A stretch of 64,000 nucleotides of DNA from CAIVAT01 sp037133475 (GTDB lineage Bacteria > Bacteroidota > Bacteroidia > Bacteroidales > FEN-979). Positions 1 through 10,133 of this stretch are shown here, piece after piece. Numbering within the stretch: position 1 is the stretch's first letter; every line of letters begins with the position of its first letter. The notes beneath the pieces were generated by a model that had not been told where the DNA came from, ran no database searches, and saw only the letters and a program-made list of their open reading frames with translations. The DNA lies in assembly GCA_037133475.1 (NCBI GenBank), contig JBAXOB010000014.1, forward strand, positions 1 to 64,000, in the 5' to 3' direction. Made by a program: the position numbers and the translations under genes.

Positions 1-1
1 C

Positions 2-3000
2 ACGGTCTTCCCTGTTTTTGCAAAACACCATTATCCGGTTGCAGGAACCTATACGGTAACACGAACTGTCACCTACAACACGAACTATCAGGGAGTTTAC
101 AGCATCCAGGTCAGCATTGTGCCTATGCCCGACGCACGGTTTGTTTATTCGCACAACCAGGTTTTTACCGATTCTACCGCCTGCGCAAACCAGCCGGTAT
201 ATTTTACCGATCAATCTGCTTCCTCCTCAGGAAACATCATACAATGGAACTGGAATTTCGATGATCCTCTCTCTGGCAGTGACAACACGTCGATTTTACA
301 GAATCCCGTACACCTGTTTTCAGGAAGTGGACATGTTTACCATGTTTTGCTCCAGGTTACCGATAATGTCGACAACTGCCGGGATACGCTGCGAAAGGAC
401 GTCCCCGTCCAGGCGCCTGTCCCCGTTGCGTTTATCGTACCCGACAATGTTTGCAAGGACCAGGAAACCACCTTTCTGGCCGACCTGACCCTTATGACTC
501 CGGCGAATATCGCCACGTGGGACTGGGATTTTGGTGATGCAACGGCCCACTCGGCCAATCCTTCAAGCGCATCACATCAATACGTTACGGCGGGAACCTA
601 TACAGCCGTTCTTACCGTCACAAACCTCCTTGGGTGTACCAATTCCTTTTCTAAAACGGTGAATGTGATCCTACCGCCTGTCCCTTCTTTCAGTTTTAAT
701 GCCGCAGCCTGTGATGGATTACCTGTCCAGTTTATTGATCAGTCATTCATCCCAACCGGCATCCCGGGCTATATCAATAGGTGGATATGGAGTTGGGGCG
801 ACGGGACCACTACCACGGTAAACCTCCCTGCCTCACCTGATGTCACTCATGTCTTTCCCGCAGGTGTATTTATTTTCAACGTAAGGCTCACGGTTATTTC
901 TGTATTTGGATGCAGGGATTCTGTTGCCCACCAGGTCAACCTTATTCCTTCCCCGACAGCCGATTTTGAGATCCTGCCGGCCACTCCCTCCTGTGAAAAC
1001 CAGGTGGTTCAGTTCGCCGATCTTTCACACGCAAACGGAGGCGCCGCTATCGTCAACTGGCTGTGGAATTTTGACGATCCTGCCTCCGGTCAGAACAACA
1101 CCTCGGCAACACCATCTCCAACCCATATTTTTGTCAGCCCTGGTCCATACCAGGTAATGCTGACGGTTACCAATGCCAGTGGATGTATGCAATCTGTCAC
1201 AAAACCGGTAACGATTAATTTATCACCTGTCGCCGATTTTACGGCGCCTCCGGCATGTATGGGATCAACAACCACGTTTACCGACAATTCACTTGCGAAT
1301 GCCGCGGCAATCACATCCTATCACTGGATTTTCGGTGACGGAGGGACCTCCGCACTGCCATCTCCCCAGCATACCTATTCGACCTACGGGAATTACAATG
1401 CGACGCTCATAATTGTCAATTCGAACGGTTGCAGTCAAACCGTCACCAAACAGGTTACAGTTTATCCAACGCCGCAGGTTAACTATACCTATTCGGCTGC
1501 GGGATGTGTAGGAGGACCCGTAACATTCAATGATTTGTCGAGTATTCCTTCCGGTTTTACGGGATACATTAATCAATGGGTTTGGGACTTTGGCGATGGA
1601 TCGCCACGGGTTACCATAAATTTCCCCAATTCCCCGACCATAACCTATACCTTTAACGGTACGGCAACATCCCATGTGGTTAAGCTTATCGTTACAACAA
1701 CCGATAACTGTACAGATTCAATTTCAAAAACAGTCAACAGCCTGCCCGCACCTACAGCCAATTTCAGCTATTCGGCCACAACCTGCGCCGGGCAGGTTGT
1801 CAGCTTCACCGATTTATCCCTGGCCAACGGAGGAGGCAATATTCAAACCTGGAGCTGGAATTTCGGTGACCCGTTATCAGGGACAGCCAATTATTCCAGC
1901 CTCCAAAATCCGGGCCATACCTTCACCGGCCCTGGCCCATTCTCTGTCACGCTGACCGTAGGATTGACGAATGGATGCAATGACATCAAAACCATTCCGC
2001 TCACGATCAATCCTCCCCCAATTGACGATTTCACGGTTTCTGTACCTTGCCAGGGAATGCCGGTTAACTTTACTGACCAGTCCGTTCCCAATTCGGCTTC
2101 AATGGTCTCTTACAATTGGAATTTTGGTGACGGCGGGAGCTCGGCGCTGCAAAACCCGCAGCACCTATATAATTCCTACGGCACCTTCAGCGTGACCCAT
2201 ACTGTTATTAATTCCCTTGGCTGTATCCAATCTGTAACAAAAGTCATCACGGTATTCCCAAAACCACTGGCCAATTTTTCATTCTCTCCGCTGACCTGTT
2301 CGAACGCCCCAGTTACATTTACCGATCTCTCCTCCCTTCCTCCCGGGGTTTCTTCCACAATCAGCGGATGGATCTGGGATTTCGGCGATGGTTCCGGCCC
2401 CGTGACCATCGCCTTTCCTGCAAACCCCGGTATCACGCATGCTTTTGCAGGGAATGCCCCTTCACACCTGGTCACCTTAAAGGCCATCACCACGAATGGT
2501 TGCATGGATTCCATCCAAAAAATTGTGATCAGTGAAATATCACCGACTGCCGGATTCAACTATGGGATAATTACCTGTGAATCACAGCCCGTGCCGTTCA
2601 GCGACCTCTCCCTGACAAACGGCGGGTCAGCCATCAGTGCATGGAACTGGGATTTTGATGATCCCTTAAGCGGATCCAACAACAACAGCGCTATTCCAAA
2701 TCCTATCCACCAGTTTTCAACTTTTAGCGACTATCACGTCCGGCTGATCGTTATAAATATAAACGGCTGCCGTGACACACTGGTCAGGACAATCCATGTA
2801 AACCAGGATCCTGTTGCTGATTTCACAGTTACCGGAGGATGTGAAGGGAGCCCGACCCTCTTCACGGATGCCTCCACCCCCAATGCCATTTCGGTTATCT
2901 CGTTCTCATGGGATTTCGGTGACGGAGGAACATCAACGTCCCAGTCACCCCAGCATACTTATCAGTCTTACGGAAGTTATGGGGTTACGCTGACCATTAC

Positions 3001-6000
3001 CAATTCCAACGGTTGTTTCCGTTCCGTCACCAAACTGATACAGGTTAATCCTAAACCGGTCGCTGATTTCCATTATTCATCCCCGAGTTGTGTAGGAAAT
3101 CCTGTTCATTACTACAACGCATCTACGGTACCATCCGGTTACTCCTCCGGAATTCAAACCTGGCAATGGGATTTTGGCGACGGCTCAATCATACCTTTAA
3201 TTACATGGCCCGCAAACGCCGACATCACACACACATTTGTCGGGAATGCCACTTCCCACATGGTGTCGCTTACCGTAACCACGTTCGACAGCTGCATTGG
3301 CGTAATCACAAAAGCGGTATCGAGTGTCCCAACCCCCATCGTTGACTTCACCTATTCAAGTATTATGTGTGATAACCAACCCGTTCAGTTTACCGATCTT
3401 TCTGTAACAAACGGGGGTGGTAACATTCTGAACTGGACCTGGACCTTTGGCGATCCGACCTCCGGAACGAACCTGTCGCACCTCCAGAATCCAACCCACC
3501 AGTTCTCGCAGGCAAGCCCACCGCATCCCGCTTATGATGTTAAACTGATTATCGAAAACTCCAATCAATGTAAAGATACGGTTGACAAGTTCCTTGCCGT
3601 CAACGAACGGCCGGTTGCCGACTTCACTGCTGACACTGTCTGTGCCGGCAGCCTAACAACCTTTACTGACAAGTCAATTTCATCCACCGGAACGACCGTA
3701 GTCAGTTACCTTTGGGATTTCGGCGACGGGCACACCTCCACCGCCGTCAATCCAACCCATCAGTATGCATTGGCCAATACCTATACCGTAACACTGACCA
3801 TTGCCAATTCCCTGGGTTGTATCAAGGATACCGTACATCAGGTGATGACGCTGGAAAAACCTGTCTCAGCATTCAGTTTTGTTGCTGGCAATTGTTCGTC
3901 CGACTCGGTACAATTCCATGATCTTTCAGTTCCCGGCAACGGCAATATATCCTCCTGGGTATGGGATTTTGACGATGGAACTGTTGTGCCCCCCATTATT
4001 TTTCCTGCGAATCCTGATATCAGGCATAAATTCCCGGGGGGAGGCACCTACAATGTCAGCCTAACCATTAATACCTCAGCCAATTGCACTGACCAAAGGA
4101 CCAACCCTGTCCAAATCGGTTTCAACCCGATTGCTAATTTCACCACCGGGCCCACGCCGTGTGCCCTGGCACTGCTTCAGTTCACCGACCAGTCACAACC
4201 GAACGGTGGCGCCGCACTTACAAACTGGAACTGGGATTTCGGAGATCCTGCCTCGGGTGCCAACAACACCTCAAGCGTCCAGAATCCAACGCATGCTTTC
4301 ACGGCAGGCGGCCCATTTACCGTAAAATTCAGGGTAACCAACGCCGACGGGTGCTTCGACAGCCTTGTTCCTCCCAGGGTAGTCACGGTAAAACCGGCAC
4401 CTGTGGCCATGTTCTCGGCTGATACGACCTGTACGAATGTCCCGGCCCAGTTTACCGATCTTTCAACAACCCCGGCAGGGACGATTATTGCTTGGGACTG
4501 GCATTTCGGCGATCCCGCCAGTGGCTCCAATAATCATTCGACGATTCAGAATCCCACCCATACGTACAATTTGCCCGGTATCTATTCCGTCACGCTCCAG
4601 GTAACCAACTCTGATCAATGCGTAAGGGATACTTCCCTGTATGCGATGGTGAATCCCAGCCCGCAGGCCATGTTCCAGTACGGAGCCGCCTGCGTCAACG
4701 CCGGAACACAATTTACCGATCTGTCCACTGTAAACAACAGCACCATTCAGGGCTGGAGGTGGGATTTCGGAGATGGAACGCCTGCCGTTAACATTCAGAA
4801 CCCGGTCCATGTCTACACCAGCGCAGGCACCTTCCAGGTTTCATTACGGGTAACAACCTCCTCGAACTGTACTGATTCGCTGACAATCCCGGTAATTTCC
4901 CACCCCGCGCCAGCAGCCGCCTATACCTATATTCCGTTCTTTTGTCCAAAGGGGAAAGTTGATTTCCAGGATCAGTCAACCTCCAATGGTTCCGGAATCA
5001 TTCAACGTGAGTGGACTTTCATTCCCGGGTATACTTCGAATATCCCGGCTCCCTCCTTCACCTTTCCCGTTGCGGATACCACCTACCTTGTTTCACTGGT
5101 TGTTACCGATACATACGGCTGCAAGGATACCGTGGCCGACAGTGTCCATATCAAACCCGGGTTCCGGTTCAACTTTGCCTTTGATACGGTCTGCCTGGGT
5201 TATAAAACCCATTTCCATCCCGAAAACCAGGCAGCTGGAGATTCTCTGTATTACGTATCATGGAACTTCGGGGATCCTGCATCAGGCATAAACAACACCT
5301 CGTCGCAATACCACCCGGAGCACATTTTCTCGGGAGCAGGAACCTATCCTGTGAAAATGCTCTCATACAATTCAGACAATTGCCTGGACAGTGTTTACCG
5401 GTCTGTCCTGGTTTATGCCCCGCCCAGGCCGTTATTCAGCTATACGTCGGTTCACTGCGACAGTACGGTTCAATTCAGGGATTCAACGCAGAATTACGGT
5501 TCCGGCAGCGTTGTAAACTGGACATGGAAATGGGGGGACGGGAAACCGCCCCAGACGATTCCCGCACCGGGACCCGGCAACACGATACACCGGTTCGACA
5601 CGGCAGGAATCTACCCGGTAACCCTGGTAATTTCCAACCAGAAAGGTTGTACCGACAGCATTATGCGCAACGTCAGCCATCCAGGGTGTATCAAGGCAGT
5701 TTATATCGTTAAGGATACTCTGTGTGCACGTTACAGAATTGCATTTTACGACAATTCATGGCCCGATACGCTTATCAAAAAATGGCGCTGGATGTGGGGG
5801 GATGGAACACCGGATACAACTTACTTCACTCATGGCTCGCCGATTTACCATACTTTTGCCGACAGCGGTCACTTTCAGGTGAAACTCGAAGTGCAGACCC
5901 AGGCAGGCGTAAAAACAATTACCGATCAAAGTTCAGCAACCGTAACGATTCACCCGACACCGCTGCCTCTCTTTTCAAATGTCCCGTCCTGTTTGCATGA

Positions 6001-7030
6001 AAATGCCGTTTTCAGGGATACCTCAAAAACATGGGGAGAAAAGAATATCAGGTGGGACTGGACTTTTAGCCCGAAACCCGGTGATACCTCACACCTGCAA
6101 AACCCCGGTCACATGTTCGATACTGCCGGCATATACCCGGTGACCCTTGTCGTAATGAATAAATATGGCTGTAAAGATTCACTTGAAAAGCCTACCCGCG
6201 TTTATGGGCTGCCTGCGGCAAGGTATTCGAACTCGGCTGCATGCCAGGGAACACCTACTTTTTTCTTTGATCAGTCCATCCAGGCCGACACGACCCTTTC
6301 GGCATGGCGTTGGTTTTTCGGCGACCCGAAGTCTGTCGCGGATTCCTCCCATGAACAGAATCCTCAACACAAGTATGACCTGGCCGGACAATTCTCCATC
6401 AGGATGATCATCAAAGACCGTTTCGGCTGCATGGATACGGTTGATTCGGTAGTAAGGACAAATGCCAGGCCTGTAAGTTCATTCAGAATTCTTGACAATT
6501 TCAGCAGCCGACAGGGAACCATCAAGATTGAAAACCTCTCTTCCGGTGCCGACAGCAGTATGTGGGATTTCGGAAACGGCACCTTTTCAACCGACAAAAA
6601 CCCGGTGGCGGTTTTTACCGATGACGGAACCTATATCATCAGGCTGATCTCCCTGAACCAGTTCGACTGTGCCGACACCAATTATTACGAGTACAGGTTG
6701 TTTTTCAAGGGACTCTATGTGCCGAATGCATTTTCGCCTTCAAATGAAAAACTGACTGTCAGATTGTTTCAGCCTGTGGGTGTCAACCTGAAGGAATATC
6801 ATGTTATGGTATTCGATATGGGCGGCCACCTGATGTGGGAATCGTCGCGGATTGACGACAAGGGAGCGCCGGTTGAAGGTTGGGACGGGACCTTTAACGG
6901 CCAGCCGATGCCACAGGGAAATTATATGTGGAAAATTGAAGCACGGTTCATTGACGAATCACCCTGGACAGGATCGGAAACCGGAACCGGGAACAACAAG
7001 ACAATCGGGTCGGTTATCCTGTTACGATAG
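2..7030 (+). CDS. Giant PKD-repeat surface protein with T9SS type B sorting domain (5' end outside window)
   Basis: The reading frame is open from the first bases of the window, so the start lies upstream; 2342 residues are visible. They form about 25 consecutive PKD-type beta-sandwich units, recognisable by WxWxFGDP, FDDP or FGDG cores, each followed by an NPxHxF/Y strand and a closing Cys. Some late units are degenerate (FIPG and FSPK cores). The last ~100 residues, starting near VPNAFSPSNE and containing EGWDGTFNGQPMPQGNYMWK, match the CHU_C/gliding-motility C-terminal domain used as a type B signal for T9SS. By family knowledge the product is exported through the outer membrane and held at or released from the surface, often in adhesion or gliding; the ligand is unknown. 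Units 1-16 show a higher-order A-B-C arrangement listed separately. It converges on sbcC, 19 bp away. Confidence 0.93.
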   Translation, partial: TVFPVFAKHHYPVAGTYTVTRTVTYNTNYQGVYSIQVSIVPMPDARFVYSHNQVFTDSTACANQPVYFTDQSASSSGNIIQWNWNFDDPLSGSDNTSILQNPVHLFSGSGHVYHVLLQVTDNVDNCRDTLRKDVPVQAPVPVAFIVPDNVCKDQETTFLADLTLMTPANIATWDWDFGDATAHSANPSSASHQYVTAGTYTAVLTVTNLLGCTNSFSKTVNVILPPVPSFSFNAAACDGLPVQFIDQSFIPTGIPGYINRWIWSWGDGTTTTVNLPASPDVTHVFPAGVFIFNVRLTVISVFGCRDSVAHQVNLIPSPTADFEILPATPSCENQVVQFADLSHANGGAAIVNWLWNFDDPASGQNNTSATPSPTHIFVSPGPYQVMLTVTNASGCMQSVTKPVTINLSPVADFTAPPACMGSTTTFTDNSLANAAAITSYHWIFGDGGTSALPSPQHTYSTYGNYNATLIIVNSNGCSQTVTKQVTVYPTPQVNYTYSAAGCVGGPVTFNDLSSIPSGFTGYINQWVWDFGDGSPRVTINFPNSPTITYTFNGTATSHVVKLIVTTTDNCTDSISKTVNSLPAPTANFSYSATTCAGQVVSFTDLSLANGGGNIQTWSWNFGDPLSGTANYSSLQNPGHTFTGPGPFSVTLTVGLTNGCNDIKTIPLTINPPPIDDFTVSVPCQGMPVNFTDQSVPNSASMVSYNWNFGDGGSSALQNPQHLYNSYGTFSVTHTVINSLGCIQSVTKVITVFPKPLANFSFSPLTCSNAPVTFTDLSSLPPGVSSTISGWIWDFGDGSGPVTIAFPANPGITHAFAGNAPSHLVTLKAITTNGCMDSIQKIVISEISPTAGFNYGIITCESQPVPFSDLSLTNGGSAISAWNWDFDDPLSGSNNNSAIPNPIHQFSTFSDYHVRLIVININGCRDTLVRTIHVNQDPVADFTVTGGCEGSPTLFTDASTPNAISVISFSWDFGDGGTSTSQSPQHTYQSYGSYGVTLTITNSNGCFRSVTKLIQVNPKPVADFHYSSPSCVGNPVHYYNASTVPSGYSSGIQTWQWDFGDGSIIPLITWPANADITHTFVGNATSHMVSLTVTTFDSCIGVITKAVSSVPTPIVDFTYSSIMCDNQPVQFTDLSVTNGGGNILNWTWTFGDPTSGTNLSHLQNPTHQFSQASPPHPAYDVKLIIENSNQCKDTVDKFLAVNERPVADFTADTVCAGSLTTFTDKSISSTGTTVVSYLWDFGDGHTSTAVNPTHQYALANTYTVTLTIANSLGCIKDTVHQVMTLEKPVSAFSFVAGNCSSDSVQFHDLSVPGNGNISSWVWDFDDGTVVPPIIFPANPDIRHKFPGGGTYNVSLTINTSANCTDQRTNPVQIGFNPIANFTTGPTPCALALLQFTDQSQPNGGAALTNWNWDFGDPASGANNTSSVQNPTHAFTAGGPFTVKFRVTNADGCFDSLVPPRVVTVKPAPVAMFSADTTCTNVPAQFTDLSTTPAGTIIAWDWHFGDPASGSNNHSTIQNPTHTYNLPGIYSVTLQVTNSDQCVRDTSLYAMVNPSPQAMFQYGAACVNAGTQFTDLSTVNNSTIQGWRWDFGDGTPAVNIQNPVHVYTSAGTFQVSLRVTTSSNCTDSLTIPVISHPAPAAAYTYIPFFCPKGKVDFQDQSTSNGSGIIQREWTFIPGYTSNIPAPSFTFPVADTTYLVSLVVTDTYGCKDTVADSVHIKPGFRFNFAFDTVCLGYKTHFHPENQAAGDSLYYVSWNFGDPASGINNTSSQYHPEHIFSGAGTYPVKMLSYNSDNCLDSVYRSVLVYAPPRPLFSYTSVHCDSTVQFRDSTQNYGSGSVVNWTWKWGDGKPPQTIPAPGPGNTIHRFDTAGIYPVTLVISNQKGCTDSIMRNVSHPGCIKAVYIVKDTLCARYRIAFYDNSWPDTLIKKWRWMWGDGTPDTTYFTHGSPIYHTFADSGHFQVKLEVQTQAGVKTITDQSSATVTIHPTPLPLFSNVPSCLHENAVFRDTSKTWGEKNIRWDWTFSPKPGDTSHLQNPGHMFDTAGIYPVTLVVMNKYGCKDSLEKPTRVYGLPAARYSNSAACQGTPTFFFDQSIQADTTLSAWRWFFGDPKSVADSSHEQNPQHKYDLAGQFSIRMIIKDRFGCMDTVDSVVRTNARPVSSFRILDNFSSRQGTIKIENLSSGADSSMWDFGNGTFSTDKNPVAVFTDDGTYIIRLISLNQFDCADTNYYEYRLFFKGLYVPNAFSPSNEKLTVRLFQPVGVNLKEYHVMVFDMGGHLMWESSRIDDKGAPVEGWDGTFNGQPMPQGNYMWKIEARFIDESPWTGSETGTGNNKTIGSVILLR
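182..4159 (+). repeat. Five-fold super-repeat of three PKD modules (A-B-C)
   Basis: Within the PKD protein, modules alternate between three types. A contains FDDP/FGDPxSG with an NGG-type loop. B contains FGDGG with SPQHTY. C is longer, with an FPANPxITHxF strand. The Cys codon opening each A module lies at 182, 992, 1784, 2576 and 3368, and the next A-type module starts at 4160. The last four intervals are each exactly 792 bp (264 codons) and the first is 810 bp. Sequence between copies has diverged while the register has not. After 4160 the A-B-C order is lost. Confidence 0.85.
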
Positions 7031-7049
7031 GAGCAGGTCGTCAAGCCGG

Positions 7050-10000
7050 TCACGACTCCCAGCTCCCCTTCACCACGCTGCCATGGTTCTCATCATTGGT
7101 AACCTTCAGGTAGGTCTCGATTTCGGTCTGCATCTCCTCCACATGAGAGATAACGCCAACGATCCGGTTCTCCTTTGAGAGTGATTTCAGGGTCTCAAAG
7201 GCCACATCAAGGGTATCCTTGTCAAGCGTGCCAAATCCCTCATCCAGGAAGAAAAAGTTTTCGGAAGACCCGGCCAGCTTGTGGATACTGTCGGCCAGCG
7301 AGAGCGCCAGCGAAAGCGAGGCCTGGAAGGTCTGCCCTCCCGACAGCGTCTTTACATTGCGCAAATGACCCTCATTCATATAATCACGTACCTGGAAACT
7401 GTTGTCCTCGGCAAGCTCGAGACCCAGTTTCTGGCGTGTCAGCTTACCAAACCGCTCGTTGGCTGCTTTACACAGGTTGTCAAGATAAACGGTAGAGACA
7501 TAATTGACAAAACCGCTGCCGCGGAAAAGATTTTTCAACTCGGTGATATCTTTCCCCCTTATCGTTGCTTTGTCAAGGTCTTTCTTCAAAGAGGCATATT
7601 TCAGCGCTTTGCCTTTCATGGCGATGATGGACGATTCAATTCCTCCCAGTTCAAGGTTAAGGGTATCGAGCCGGAGTTTCAGTGCGTCGGTCTCCTGCCT
7701 GAATAAATGATGTGCCTCCTCATCATAGGTGCGGCCTGCCATCTGTGTTTCAACATCCTTCAGAAATCTGTCACCGGCAGCAACCTCCTGGCGATAATCC
7801 TGAAGCCTCTTCCTTTGTGGCTCAACCTCCATATCACTTTGAAGGACGACCATTACCTGGGAAAGATCCCTGTCGCCGTTTTCCTTTAGCTTTTTTTCGA
7901 CTGCAAGCCTGATATTTCCTATCTGGACCTGCAGTTCAACCTGGTTTTTCTCCTTTTCGCCAATCTTTCCAGTAAGCTCTGAAATTGATCTGTTTAACTT
8001 TTCCAGCTCATTCGTGGCACCGGTGAATTTGCCAGAGATCAACGTATGCTGTTTGATAGCCTCTTTCGATTTTTCAAGAAGCTGTGCCGATGACAATTCT
8101 CCTTCCGCATCAGGATCGACCAGGGTGATCTGCCCGGCCAGCATCTGGATTTTGGTTGCTGCGGCAGTCAACTCCTGCAGGATCTGGTTCAGCTCCAGTT
8201 TTTGCTTTTCAACCCTGACCGCATCTTTTTCGCTTTCGTCAGCCATCCTTTTGAGTTGCTGCCCGGCCGTTGCGATTTGTACGGAAACCTGCTCATAAAA
8301 TGAGATTTTCGCCACCACCTCCTCTTCACGATCCTTGTCAAAGCCTGCCCAGGTAAAGGCTCCCTGGTGCCGCGCTTTTTCCTGCAGCAAATCCTGCCGT
8401 GCATCCGCCAGGTCTCCGAGCTGCTGCTTCACCGATTCCTGCAGGGTAAGGTTGGGCGTGAGGAATTTCACAAGGTCGTTGCATTTCTTCAACTTGTCGG
8501 CATCAGTTTTTCTTCCGCCCCTTGCCAGTTCCAACCCGTTTGCAACGTCAGTGGGGTTGAGTTTACGGGGGTGATCTTCAGAACCACACAAAGGACAAGG
8601 CTTTCCATCGTGAAGCCCGGCGGCATAATCCTCCAGCTTTTTCCTGATCTCCAATCCTGAAATTTGTTCATCCCAACCCATGATCCTGCTTTCACAGGAA
8701 ACTGACAGAAGCTCAGCCTCGTGGATAAAACCCTGAACATCTGCCAGCAATGGGTCACTGCCGAACAGCGCAGAGCGGAAAATTTCAGCAACTGCCTGGT
8801 TGTTCAATGTGGCCAGCGTAGCCTTCAGATCGGTGGTTTTCCTCTGATTTTCGGCCACTGTCCTTTCCAGTCTGTGTGACTCGGCAAACCACCCCTGGAT
8901 ATCAGCAAGCATCTTGTAATCAGGAAGTTTTTCCTTCAATGATTCCATTTCAAGAACATTCGCCGAATGAAGATCCTTAGCAGCCTGTATCCTTTTGAGC
9001 GCCCCTTCCAATGATGAACGACAGTCCTTTTCCCTCTGAACCAATGCCTGCTGTATGGCCCTGTTTTCCTTGATGGACGACAGTTTCGCCCATTCTTCCG
9101 ATTCACGGAGCAACACCTCCCTGTTATCAAACTCCTTTTTCAGCTCCTCATAACTTTTCCTGACCGACAGCAAATTTTTATGCAAGTCAGCCAGTACTCG
9201 CTGTTCGACTGCCATTTCGGCCGCGGTATTTCTGAACTTAAGGTCTGACATTTCAAGCAGGTTCACATCAGTCCTGAAGACCCTTGAACAGAGTTCAAAC
9301 TCAGCGAGCCGGGTCTCCAGGTCCTGCATAACATCCTTTGACTTCATCAGGTCAGCCTGGCGGTTACTCCTGGATAAGTGGTCGGCCGAGAGTTTTTTAA
9401 GTGCTTCCGCCTCCTGGACGAGCCTTTCATGTTGGCCGAGATCCGATGTTACCCTGGTTTTTTCTTCCAGCAACAAGACTCGTTTGTTCTCCAATCCGCT
9501 GATGGTTTCCTGGCTGATCTCCCCCACCCCCTGCATTTCACCGGTCAGCAACTGGATGGCGGTATCATTCCTTGCCTCCATCCTGCCGATTTTATCGGAA
9601 AGTTCATACCTGGAAAGGTTGAACAGCTCCTTCAGCATGGTGGTCCTGTCGGATGAATTTAACTGCAGGAACTCCTGGAATTTGCCTTGGGGAATGATGA
9701 TCGTACGGCGGAAATTCTGGTAGTTCAGCCCGGTGATGGTCTCTATGTCGTCGGTTGAAATGGGAAACCAGTCATTTTTCACGAACCGGAAGGCACGCCG
9801 GTCGAAGGTTCCGACCTCCTCAAACCTCTTTTTATTCCTGGCCCCGGTAACGACAAAGCGGTAGCGTGTGTCATCCTGTGACTTGAACTCGAAATCGATC
9901 AGCAGCTTTGCCGATTTCAGGTTCATCATGTTGTAACTGCGTTTGTCGCGTGAATTCAGCCGCTCGGATTCGCCGTAAAGGGCAAAAGAGATGGCCTCCA

Positions 10001-10133
10001 GGATGGAGGATTTACCGCTACCGACACCGCCAAAAATGCCAAAAAGCCCCGACCGGGTGAGATTGCTGAAATCGATGGTTTGGCTGGCCCTGTAGGAATA
10101 GAGCCCCTCGATGGTTAATTTTAATGGTATCAT
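7050..10133 (-). CDS. sbcC: Exonuclease subunit SbcC (Rad50-like SMC ATPase)
   Basis: A 1027-residue ATPase subunit of the SbcCD nuclease, which opens hairpins and processes blocked DNA ends. Visible parts: N-terminal Walker A GGVGSGKSS (about residues 35-43), long coiled-coil arms, a zinc-hook CPLCG near residue 510 that dimerises the arms, ABC signature LSGGQ near 931 and Walker B FFFLDEGFGTLD near 964. The length fits the family. Its ATG overlaps the sbcD stop codon in an ATGA arrangement, so the two are co-transcribed and translationally coupled. The order is sbcD then sbcC, as usual. Confidence 0.96.
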   Translation of the reverse strand: MIPLKLTIEGLYSYRASQTIDFSNLTRSGLFGIFGGVGSGKSSILEAISFALYGESERLNSRDKRSYNMMNLKSAKLLIDFEFKSQDDTRYRFVVTGARNKKRFEEVGTFDRRAFRFVKNDWFPISTDDIETITGLNYQNFRRTIIIPQGKFQEFLQLNSSDRTTMLKELFNLSRYELSDKIGRMEARNDTAIQLLTGEMQGVGEISQETISGLENKRVLLLEEKTRVTSDLGQHERLVQEAEALKKLSADHLSRSNRQADLMKSKDVMQDLETRLAEFELCSRVFRTDVNLLEMSDLKFRNTAAEMAVEQRVLADLHKNLLSVRKSYEELKKEFDNREVLLRESEEWAKLSSIKENRAIQQALVQREKDCRSSLEGALKRIQAAKDLHSANVLEMESLKEKLPDYKMLADIQGWFAESHRLERTVAENQRKTTDLKATLATLNNQAVAEIFRSALFGSDPLLADVQGFIHEAELLSVSCESRIMGWDEQISGLEIRKKLEDYAAGLHDGKPCPLCGSEDHPRKLNPTDVANGLELARGGRKTDADKLKKCNDLVKFLTPNLTLQESVKQQLGDLADARQDLLQEKARHQGAFTWAGFDKDREEEVVAKISFYEQVSVQIATAGQQLKRMADESEKDAVRVEKQKLELNQILQELTAAATKIQMLAGQITLVDPDAEGELSSAQLLEKSKEAIKQHTLISGKFTGATNELEKLNRSISELTGKIGEKEKNQVELQVQIGNIRLAVEKKLKENGDRDLSQVMVVLQSDMEVEPQRKRLQDYRQEVAAGDRFLKDVETQMAGRTYDEEAHHLFRQETDALKLRLDTLNLELGGIESSIIAMKGKALKYASLKKDLDKATIRGKDITELKNLFRGSGFVNYVSTVYLDNLCKAANERFGKLTRQKLGLELAEDNSFQVRDYMNEGHLRNVKTLSGGQTFQASLSLALSLADSIHKLAGSSENFFFLDEGFGTLDKDTLDVAFETLKSLSKENRIVGVISHVEEMQTEIETYLKVTNDENHGSVVKGSWES

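Noticed and set aside
2576..2590. TGTGAATCACAG similar to the left half of the regulon motif
   Set aside because: It lies in the coding repeat of the PKD protein, with no right half or promoter box at the fixed spacing.
7175..7706. Plus-strand frames within sbcC and sbcD
   Set aside because: Antisense shadows of well-supported genes; no motifs.
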